Source: CAYLRF01 sp964385995
Lineage (GTDB): Bacteria; Bacillota; Clostridia; Lachnospirales; Lachnospiraceae
Direction of reading: 5' to 3'
Assembly: GCA_964385995.1 (NCBI GenBank)
Contig: CAYLRF010000066.1
Span: forward strand, 1 to 8,222
DNA: 8,222 nucleotides
Shown: positions 1-6,120 of the stretch, piece after piece
Layout of the letters: the number at the start of each line of letters is the position of its first letter
Numbering within the stretch: the stretch's first letter is position 1
Translations under genes and position numbers: made by a program
Notes under the pieces: generated by a model
The model's input: the letters and a program-made list of their open reading frames with translations, nothing else
Database searches by the model: none
Told to the model about the DNA's origin: nothing

Positions 1-507
1 TCCGCGCCACGCCGTCCGGTTCTTCTTTCGCAGCCACAAATGATAAATAAGGATGAAGACGATCACGCAGTTAAGTATGAGTCCCGCCGCGGAATCGTCC
101 ATTAACAAAAACGCGGACGCTGCACAAGATACCGAAAGCCCGATTCGCAGTATTATTGACAGCCTGCCGCCCTCATTTATTTTCCAGACAACGCTGCTAA
201 GAAGCGATATCACGATCGCGACGCCAAACCACTTCAGCGCGATATTCAGGCTGTAGCTTGAGTCGGTCCACTCGGCCACCGCGTAATATGACAGCAACAT
301 TCCGGAGAAAAACAGGAAAACATTTAAAACGGCCTTTATCTTTGTCGCGCTGTATATGGAAATAAGGCTCCAGAAAAGAATCCAGACCGCGATGTCGGAA
401 AAAATGTAGCCGAGATCCGGAATGTATATATCAAAAAATTTTGACGCCGCGCCCACGGCTATGCCCGATAAAAAAATAACGGCGGGATTCAAAAGAAATT
501 TCCGCAT
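1..507 (-). CDS. Multi-spanning membrane protein, function unknown (C-terminus beyond window)
   Basis: An open frame of 169 codons reads leftwards from ATG at 507-505 and leaves the window at base 1 without a stop, so the C-terminus is missing. The start is supported by an AAGGTGAG ribosome binding site just upstream (reading MRKFLLNPAV...). The protein is strongly hydrophobic, with about six likely membrane spans near residues 8-22, 32-53, 59-78, 88-108, 117-136 and 141-160, joined by short polar loops (for example KINEGGR near 109-115). The sequence ends in a basic stretch, LRKKNR, that may be a cytoplasmic tail. I see no catalytic or transporter motif. It resembles small uncharacterised integral membrane proteins of Clostridia, possibly the DUF6518 type, but that is recollection and not a search result. 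It is divergent from the tRNA and carB and probably has its own promoter. Confidence 0.8.
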   Translation of the reverse strand, partial: MRKFLLNPAVIFLSGIAVGAASKFFDIYIPDLGYIFSDIAVWILFWSLISIYSATKIKAVLNVFLFFSGMLLSYYAVAEWTDSSYSLNIALKWFGVAIVISLLSSVVWKINEGGRLSIILRIGLSVSCAASAFLLMDDSAAGLILNCVIVFILIYHLWLRKKNRTAWRG

Positions 508-546
508 GTTCTCTCACCTTCTTTTCACGGATTTTCGTCCCGCTAC

Positions 547-575
547 AGTATAACGCGATTTCTAAAAAATATTAA
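547..575 (-). promoter_or_regulatory. Candidate sigma-A promoter for the leftward membrane-protein gene
   Basis: On the minus strand, TTAATA (plus coordinates 570-575) lies 17 bases before TATACT (plus coordinates 547-552). These match the -35 and -10 consensus at 4/6 and 5/6 positions with ideal spacing. Transcription would start near base 540, giving a leader of about 33 bases before the ATG at 507. This is assigned by pattern only; the surrounding DNA is AT-rich, which raises the chance of a coincidental match. Confidence 0.4.
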
Positions 576-631
576 GATAAAATACTGACAGGCGCGGGTT
601 GCGGGAATAATAACACAATCCGGAAAATTTG

Positions 632-659
632 TTGAATTTTCTCTCCCTGATGGTATAAT
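632..659 (+). promoter_or_regulatory. Probable sigma-A promoter of the tRNA-Gly gene
   Basis: A perfect TATAAT (654-659) is preceded by TGG, making an extended -10 element (TGnTATAAT). TTGAAT (632-637) lies 16 bases upstream and serves as the -35. Predicted initiation near 665-667 falls just before the tRNA at 671, as expected for a tRNA gene with a very short leader. No comparable promoter is visible between the tRNA and carB, so this may also supply read-through transcription to carB. Confidence 0.7.
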
Positions 660-670
660 AAAAACGGTTC

Positions 671-741
671 GCAGATATAGTTCATCGGTAGAACACCAGC
701 TTCCCAAGCTGGAGAGGCGGGTTCGATTCCCGTTATCTGCT
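671..741 (+). tRNA. tRNA-Gly (anticodon CCC)
   Basis: A complete cloverleaf of 71 bases can be folded by hand. The acceptor stem is GCAGATA pairing with TATCTGC. The D arm is GTTC/GAAC around ATCGGTA. The anticodon stem is CCAGC/GCTGG with loop TTCCCAA, giving anticodon CCC, which reads GGG glycine codons. The T arm is GCGGG/CCCGT around TTCGATT, with one G-U pair. The discriminator is U73, the usual base for bacterial tRNA-Gly. The 3' CCA is not encoded (TTG follows), so it must be added enzymatically. The upstream promoter and downstream hairpin suggest its own transcription unit. Confidence 0.95.
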
Positions 742-743
742 TT

Positions 744-781
744 GTGCGCTTCTTTCGCCGCGACGAATGGGCGCATTTTTT
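744..781 (+). terminator. Probable intrinsic terminator after tRNA-Gly (possible attenuator before carB)
   Basis: TGCGC (745-749) pairs with GCGCA (771-775), and inside it TTCG pairs with CGAA around a small CCGCGA loop, with a short internal bulge between the two helices. A run of six Ts (776-781) follows directly. This is the standard arrangement of a rho-independent terminator for the tRNA transcript. Because it lies between the only strong promoter seen and carB, incomplete termination could set carB expression; that role is inference. Confidence 0.55.
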
Positions 782-839
782 GTAATCAAGATTCCCGCGG
801 GCGCAGCATCGGGCAGATAAGTCGGAAAGGAGAAAATCT

Positions 840-3800
840 ATGCCGCAGAGAACAGATATTCATAAGGTGCTTATCATCGGGTCGGGGCCCATCATCATCG
901 GGCAGGCCTGCGAGTTCGATTACTCCGGGACGCAGGCGTGCAAGGCGCTTCGCAAACTCGGATACGAGATAGTATTGGTCAATTCCAATCCCGCCACGAT
1001 CATGACGGATCCCGAGATGGCCGACGTCACCTATATCGAACCGCTGAACGTAAAGCGGCTGGAGCAGATTATCGCGAAAGAGAGGCCGGACGCGCTGCTT
1101 CCGAATCTGGGAGGGCAGTCGGGCCTTAATTTGTGTTCCGAGCTCGCCAAGAACGGCATATTGGATAAATATAACGTGAAAGTCATCGGCGTGCAGGTCG
1201 ACGCCATAGAGCGGGGCGAGGATCGGATCGAATTTAAAAAGACCATGGAAAGTCTGGGCATAGAAGTCGCGAGAAGCGAGGTTGCCTACTCGGTGGACGA
1301 GGCGCTTTCCATAGCCGACAGACTCGGATATCCCGTGGTTTTGCGTCCCGCTTACACCATGGGCGGAGCGGGCGGCGGCCTCGTGTACAATGTCGAGGAG
1401 TTAAAGACCGTCTGCGCGAGAGGACTTTCCGCGAGCCTCGTGGGACAGGTGCTGGTGGAGGAGTCGGTGCTGGGCTGGGAGGAACTGGAGCTGGAGGTAG
1501 TCCGCGACCGCGAAGGAAACATGATCACGGTCTGCTTTATAGAAAATATCGACCCCATGGGCATACACACGGGCGATTCGTTCTGCGCGGCCCCGATGCT
1601 CACCATTTCCGAAAAAGTGCAGAAACGTTTGCAGGAAAAATCCTACAGGATAGTGGACTGCGTGCAGGTGATCGGCGGCTGCAATGTCCAGTGGGCGCAC
1701 GATCCCGTAACCGACCGCGATGTCATCATCGAGATAAATCCCCGCACATCGCGCTCATCGGCTCTGGCGTCGAAGGCGACGGGATTTCCCATAGCGCTTA
1801 TTTCCGCCATGCTGGCGACGGGGCTGACCCTGAAAGAAATCCCCTGCGGCAAATACGGGACGCTGGATCGATATACCCCGGGCGGCGATTACGTGGTGCT
1901 CAAATTCGCGCGGTGGGCGTTTGAGAAATTCAAAGGCGTAGAAGATAAGCTCGGCACTCAGATGAGGGCCGTCGGCGAAGTCATGAGCATAGGAAAGAAC
2001 TTCAAGGAGGCATTTCAGAAGGCGATCCGAAGCCTCGAGACCGGACGTTACGGATTAGGCCACGCGAAAGATTTTGACACACTGACTAAGGAAGAACTGC
2101 TAAGGAGGCTTATCACACCTTCGAGCGAGCGTTATTTTCTCATATACGAGGCGCTTCGAAAAGGCGCCACGGTCGGGGAGATTCACGAGATTACCAAGGT
2201 AAAGCACTATTTTCTCACGCAGATGAAGGAGCTCGTCGAGGAGGAGGAGCATCTCGCCGCCTCAAAGGGTTCTCTTCCGTCTGACGGGGAGCTTATCGCC
2301 GCGAAAAAGGACGGATTTTCGGATAAATACCTAAGTCAGATCCTGGGCGTTACGGAAGACGCCGTGAGAGAGCGGCGGCTCGCGCTGGGCGTGACGGAGG
2401 CGTGGAGACCCGTGCACGTGAGCGGGACTTTGGACCGCGCGTATTATTATTCCACATATAATGACGAGGATTTAAATCCCATCACCGCCGGCAAGCCAAA
2501 GGTCATGATCTTGGGCGGCGGTCCGAACAGGATCGGGCAGGGTATAGAGTTTGATTACTGCTGTGTGCACGCATCGAAGGCCTTAAAGGAGCTGGGCTTT
2601 GAGACCATCATAGTAAATTGCAATCCCGAGACGGTGTCGACTGATTACGACACGTCGGATAAGCTCTACTTCGAGCCGCTTACTTTGGAGGACGTGCTGA
2701 GCATTTACGAAAAGGAAAAACCGGTCGGCGTCATAGCGCAGTTCGGAGGTCAGACCCCGTTAAATCTCGCGGCGGATCTGGAGAGAAACGGCGTGCGTAT
2801 CCTGGGGACCCCTCCGTCGGTCATCGATCTCGCGGAAGATCGCGATCATTTCCGTGCCATGATGGACAAGCTCGGCATACCGATGCCGGAGTCGGGTATG
2901 GCGACGACCGATGAGGAGGCGCTTTCGATAGCGGAGAGGATCGGTTATCCCGTGATGGTGCGTCCCTCTTACGTACTGGGCGGGCGCGGCATGGAAGTCG
3001 TGTATACGCCGGAAAATCTCGTCAAATACATGGAAGCGGCGGTGGGCGTGACTCCGGATCGGCCCATTCTCATCGACCGCTTCTTAAATCACGCGATGGA
3101 GTGCGAGGCGGACGCCATCTGCGACGGGACGAACGCTTTCGTGCCCGCGGTTATGGAGCATATAGAGCTCGCGGGGGTACATTCCGGCGATTCGGCATGT
3201 ATCGTCCCGTCCAGACACATACCCGCCGACAATCTGCGCACGATCGAGGAATACACGAAAAAGATCGCGGTGGAACTGGGCGTCAAGGGGCTCATGAACA
3301 TGCAATACGCGATAGAAAAGGGCACCGTCTACGTGCTTGAGGCAAATCCCAGAGCGTCGCGCACCGTGCCTCTCGTATCAAAAGTATGCGGCATACGCAT
3401 GGTGCCGCTTGCCATAGACATCGTGACGGGTGAGCTTACCGGCAGGCCGTCGCCGGTGCCGGCACTGAAGGAAAAGGACATCCCTTATTACGGAGTGAAG
3501 GAGGCAGTCTTCCCGTTTAACATGTTCCCCGAGGTCGATCCGGTGCTGGGGCCTGAAATGCGCTCCACGGGCGAGGTGCTCGGGCTGTCAAAATATTACG
3601 GCGAGGCCTTCTTTAAGTCGCAGGAGGCCACGAAGACGGGACTTCCCGTAAAGGGCACCGTCCTAATCTCCGTCTGCGACAAGGATAAGGCGGAAATGGT
3701 GGAGGTAGCCAAGACTCTTAAGGAAGAGGGATTCGACATCCTGGCGACAAAGGGCACGAGGGCCGCGCTCACGGCGGCGGGCATAGAAGCGGGGCCGGCG

Positions 3801-4064
3801 CTGAAACTGGGCGAGGGACGGCCCGACATAAGCGATTTAATCATGAACGGAAAAATCGACATGATCATCAACACGCCGCTCGGCTCCGCCGGGGCGATGG
3901 ACGACAGTTATCTGCGTAAGGCGGCGATCAAGAAGAAAATACCGTACATGACGACGATAGCGGCGGCGAAGGCGACGGCGAGCGGTGTCCTGGCCATGGG
4001 AAAGCCCGGATGCGGCGAGGTACATTCGCTGCAGGAACTGCACGCGTCCATACGGGAAAGATAA
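840..4064 (+). CDS. carB: Carbamoyl-phosphate synthase large subunit
   Basis: This 1074-residue protein makes carbamoyl phosphate from bicarbonate, two ATP and ammonia delivered by the glutaminase subunit CarA, for arginine and pyrimidine synthesis in the cytoplasm. Its length is that of the family (E. coli 1073). The layout is complete: a first ATP-grasp half with IIGSGPIIIGQA near the N-terminus, GIHTGDS (His243) and EINPRTSRSSALASKATG; an oligomerisation region at about 400-550; a second ATP-grasp half from about 553 (GGGPNRIGQGIEFDY, QFGGQTPLNLA, GVHSGDS, EANPRASRTVPLVSK); and an allosteric MGS-like domain from about 939, with ATKGT near 969-973 and INTPLG near 1010-1015 where the family binds UMP or ornithine. 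The start is fixed by GGAAAGGAG at 824-832, seven bases before ATG. It has no carA neighbour: upstream are a tRNA and a terminator-like hairpin. No frameshift or missing block was seen. Confidence 0.98.
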   Translation: MPQRTDIHKVLIIGSGPIIIGQACEFDYSGTQACKALRKLGYEIVLVNSNPATIMTDPEMADVTYIEPLNVKRLEQIIAKERPDALLPNLGGQSGLNLCSELAKNGILDKYNVKVIGVQVDAIERGEDRIEFKKTMESLGIEVARSEVAYSVDEALSIADRLGYPVVLRPAYTMGGAGGGLVYNVEELKTVCARGLSASLVGQVLVEESVLGWEELELEVVRDREGNMITVCFIENIDPMGIHTGDSFCAAPMLTISEKVQKRLQEKSYRIVDCVQVIGGCNVQWAHDPVTDRDVIIEINPRTSRSSALASKATGFPIALISAMLATGLTLKEIPCGKYGTLDRYTPGGDYVVLKFARWAFEKFKGVEDKLGTQMRAVGEVMSIGKNFKEAFQKAIRSLETGRYGLGHAKDFDTLTKEELLRRLITPSSERYFLIYEALRKGATVGEIHEITKVKHYFLTQMKELVEEEEHLAASKGSLPSDGELIAAKKDGFSDKYLSQILGVTEDAVRERRLALGVTEAWRPVHVSGTLDRAYYYSTYNDEDLNPITAGKPKVMILGGGPNRIGQGIEFDYCCVHASKALKELGFETIIVNCNPETVSTDYDTSDKLYFEPLTLEDVLSIYEKEKPVGVIAQFGGQTPLNLAADLERNGVRILGTPPSVIDLAEDRDHFRAMMDKLGIPMPESGMATTDEEALSIAERIGYPVMVRPSYVLGGRGMEVVYTPENLVKYMEAAVGVTPDRPILIDRFLNHAMECEADAICDGTNAFVPAVMEHIELAGVHSGDSACIVPSRHIPADNLRTIEEYTKKIAVELGVKGLMNMQYAIEKGTVYVLEANPRASRTVPLVSKVCGIRMVPLAIDIVTGELTGRPSPVPALKEKDIPYYGVKEAVFPFNMFPEVDPVLGPEMRSTGEVLGLSKYYGEAFFKSQEATKTGLPVKGTVLISVCDKDKAEMVEVAKTLKEEGFDILATKGTRAALTAAGIEAGPALKLGEGRPDISDLIMNGKIDMIINTPLGSAGAMDDSYLRKAAIKKKIPYMTTIAAAKATASGVLAMGKPGCGEVHSLQELHASIRER

Positions 4065-4233
4065 ATGTGACTTGACCGCCGCAGGCGACACGAAGCGACT
4101 TGAGATATGAAGCGACGAGCGGCGGCGCGATCGTAAGCTGCGCGGATGTGGGTTATTAAAAGCAGTGAGCGGGCGGCGAATGGCTGCACGGCCGTAAATG
4201 ACATAAGGCGGCGGATGTGACGAAAGGGACTTC
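4065..4233 (+). other. GC-rich intergenic spacer with inverted and direct repeats
   Basis: No gene is supported in this spacer between carB and the kinase-like gene. It contains an inverted repeat, CCGCCGC (4076-4082) with GCGGCGG (4119-4125), whose loop holds two direct copies of GAAGCGAC (4092-4099 and 4109-4116). There is no T-run, so it is not a typical intrinsic terminator. Short words shared with the tandem repeat after the kinase-like gene occur here in the same order: GAAGC...CGAGCGG, CGTAAG (4132-4137) and TGAGCGG (4166-4172). No convincing promoter was found. A weak AAAGGGAC lies just before the next ATG. Confidence 0.4.
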
Positions 4234-4836
4234 ATGCGCGGGATTTTTTATTTGATGGGAAAGAGCGCGTCGGGGAAAGACGCCATATACGGGCGAATCC
4301 GTAAGGCGCGGCCGGGCCTTAAGTCTGTCGTCACCTATACTACGAGACCCGTAAGGGACGGCGAAAGTGAGGGAGTGGAGTATCATTTTACCGATGAGGC
4401 GGGACTTTTAAGCCTTAAAGAAGCCGGCAGGATCATCGAGTGCCGCGAATATGACACAGCCTGCGGTGTTTGGAAATATTTCACCGCGGATGACGGACAG
4501 TTTGACGCGGACGGCTATTTTCTGGGCATAGGAACCCTGCAGTCATATGTGCGGATGAAGGCTTATTTCGGGAAAAATCACGTATTTCCCCTCTATATCG
4601 AGGTAAGAGACGACGGCGAGAGACTAAGCCGTGCTCTTTTACGTGAACGCGCTCAAAAGCGGCCCAGATACGATGAACTTTGCCGGAGATTTCTGGCGGA
4701 CGCCGCGGATTTTTCCGATGAGAAGATCCGCGAGGCCGGGATCACGCGCAGGTTCGTAAACGACGACTCGGATGAATGCGCACGGGAAATTATAAGGGTC
4801 ATAGATGAGCGGATGTCAGATGTCGAAGCCGAGCGG
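4234..4836 (+). CDS. Guanylate-kinase-like nucleotide kinase, 3' end interrupted by assembly gap
   Basis: 201 codons read from ATG 4234 to the edge of the N gap. Family features are visible: a P-loop-like GKSASGKD at residues 9-16, and the GMP-binding segment TTRPVRDGE (36-44) followed by GVEYHF (47-52), which is the guanylate kinase signature TTRxxRxGExxGxxYxF. A lid/arginine-rich region, LLRERAQKRPRY, follows in the C-terminal third. Guanylate kinase converts GMP and ATP to GDP and ADP. The P-loop ends in Lys-Asp where classical enzymes have Lys-Ser/Thr, so this is a divergent subgroup and GMP kinase activity is not assured. Sequence on the far side of the gap repeats the last 55 bases and continues as Arg-Ile-stop (992-style position 4992-5000), so the true protein is probably 203 residues, normal for the family. 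A weak AAAGGGAC precedes the start. It sits upstream of holB, probably in one operon. Confidence 0.85.
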
Positions 4837-5095
4837 NNNNNNNNNNNNNNNNNNNNNNNNNNNNNNNNNNNNNNNNNNNNNNNNNNNNNNNNNNNNNNNN
4901 NNNNNNNNNNNNNNNNNNNNNNNNNNNNNNNNNNNNACGGGAAATTATAAGGGTCATAGATGAGCGGATGTCAGATGTCGAAGCCGAGCGGAGGATTTAA
5001 GCCGGACGCGTAAGTGGCGGGAAATCATAAGAGTCATAGATGAGCGGATGTCAGATGTCGAAGCCGAGCGGAGATTTAAGACGGACGCGTAGGTG
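4782..5095 (+). repeat. Tandem repeat of about 80 bp overlapping the kinase gene's 3' end and the gap
   Basis: Three copies of a 55-base core are visible: 4782-4836 (before the gap), 4937-4991 and 5017-5071. The first two are identical. The third differs at three positions in its first 16 bases and is identical over the last 39. Cores two and three are 80 bases apart, and the 25-base linker (ATTTAAG, GGACGCGTA) also repeats after core three with one base deleted and a few changes. A decayed start of another unit, GCGATAAATC, follows at 5096, just before the holB ribosome binding site. Each core contains GAGCGG twice and GATGTC twice. The first copy codes for the C-terminal residues of the kinase-like protein (REIIRVIDERMSDVEAER), and the linker carries its stop codon, so later copies are untranslated duplicates. 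Confidence 0.9.
4837..4936. other. Assembly gap of 100 Ns
   Basis: Exactly 100 Ns, the conventional placeholder for a gap of unknown length. The 55 bases before it equal the 55 bases after it, so the join is either a simple contig overlap or hides extra copies of the 80-bp repeat. Any reading frame drawn through the Ns is meaningless. Confidence 0.99.
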
Positions 5096-5129
5096 GCGAT
5101 AAATCGAGGAGAAAGGAGCGAGTCCCGGC

Positions 5130-6119
5130 ATGGACGGTTTTAAGGATGTCGTGGGACATCGGGAAATCATCCGATACATACAGGACGTCGTAAGTACCGG
5201 TAAGGTATCGCACGCCTATATACTTAACGGCGCGAAAGGCTCCGGGAAAAAGATGCTCGCGAATCTTTTCGCCATGTCGCTGGTGTGCGAGTCGGAGAGG
5301 GACGCGCCCTGCGGGAAATGTCACTCATGTATTCAGGCAAAAGGCGGTAATCATCCCGACATCGTCACAGTGAGGCATGAAAAGCCCTCGGCTGTCAGCG
5401 TGGACGAGGTGCGCAAGCAGCTGAACGCGGACATACAGATACGTCCGTTTCAAAGCAAATATAAGATATACATTATCCCCGAGGCTGATTTGATGACGGC
5501 GGAGGCACAGAACGCCATCCTAAAGACTATCGAGGAGCCGCCCGCGTACGCGGTCATTTTCCTCCTGGCGGAGAACGCCGAAAGTCTGCTTCCCACGATT
5601 CGCTCACGGTGCGTCATTTTAAAATTGCGCAACATAAAAGACGCTCTCGTCAGGAAATACCTCATGGAGCAGCTGCATTTGCCCGATTATCAGGCGGATC
5701 TTTGCGCCGCTTTCGCTCAGGGAAATATCGGACGCGCCGTCACGCTCGCCGAGTCCGGGCACTTTCGCGAGATAAGGGATCACGCCGTGTCACTGATGAG
5801 CCGCGTGGATAAGATGCGGGCGTATGAACTCGCCGACGCGGTGAAGGAGATTTCGGCGTATAAGATAGACATAGCGGATTATCTGGACATCATCGCCGTC
5901 TGGTACCGTGACGTGCTGATATATAAGGCGACGCGGGAAGTCGGTCGGACGGTATTTAAGGACAGAATCGACGATATCAGAAAAAAAGCGCAGACAAGTT
6001 CGTATGAGGGCCTTGAAAAAATCATCGCCGCCATCGACACGGCCAAGCGCCGCCTTGACGCGAATGTGAATTTCGAGCTTACCATGGAACTTCTTCTGCT
6101 TACTATGAAGGAAAACTGA
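5130..6119 (+). CDS. holB: DNA polymerase III subunit delta prime (clamp loader)
   Basis: A 329-residue AAA+ protein, the usual length for delta prime, which together with delta and tau/gamma loads the sliding clamp onto DNA at the replication fork. Residues 6-33 are the typical N-terminus (DVVGHREIIRYIQ, SHAYILNG). The Walker A region is degenerate, GAKGSGKK (34-41), with Lys replacing Ser/Thr as is common in delta prime, which is a structural rather than ATP-hydrolysing subunit. The zinc-binding module has Cys53, Cys61, Cys64 and Cys67. A Walker-B-like PEADLM lies near 117-122, followed by AQNAILKTIEEPP and the clamp-loader SRC motif at 159-161. The C-terminal half is helical, as expected for the collar domain. 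AAAGGAG at 5112-5118 lies 11 bases before ATG, slightly long but adequate. The next gene begins one base after its TGA. Paralogues (dnaX) are longer and keep an intact Walker A. Confidence 0.93.
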   Translation: MDGFKDVVGHREIIRYIQDVVSTGKVSHAYILNGAKGSGKKMLANLFAMSLVCESERDAPCGKCHSCIQAKGGNHPDIVTVRHEKPSAVSVDEVRKQLNADIQIRPFQSKYKIYIIPEADLMTAEAQNAILKTIEEPPAYAVIFLLAENAESLLPTIRSRCVILKLRNIKDALVRKYLMEQLHLPDYQADLCAAFAQGNIGRAVTLAESGHFREIRDHAVSLMSRVDKMRAYELADAVKEISAYKIDIADYLDIIAVWYRDVLIYKATREVGRTVFKDRIDDIRKKAQTSSYEGLEKIIAAIDTAKRRLDANVNFELTMELLLLTMKEN

Positions 6120-6120
6120 C

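Noticed and set aside
53..256. Plus-strand open frame of 67 codons
   Set aside because: It overlaps the hydrophobic minus-strand membrane gene in antisense and lacks a convincing ribosome binding site.
543..776. Minus-strand open frame of 77 codons
   Set aside because: It runs across the tRNA gene and both promoter regions; no coding features.
4076..4125. Inverted repeat after carB as an intrinsic terminator
   Set aside because: The loop is about 36 bases and no T-run follows, so it lacks the features of a rho-independent terminator.
4234..4950. Kinase-like gene read through the Ns to a stop at 4950
   Set aside because: The 100-N spacer shifts the frame, so the tail after the Ns is artificial. 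The in-frame continuation visible in the repeat ends at 4998-5000.
4782..5095. Repeat array as CRISPR
   Set aside because: Units are near-identical throughout, including the linkers, and the first is coding; there are no unique spacers of constant length and no cas genes.
5229..5252. Degenerate Walker A of HolB as a damaging change
   Set aside because: Loss of the Ser/Thr after the Lys is ordinary in delta prime subunits, which do not hydrolyse ATP.
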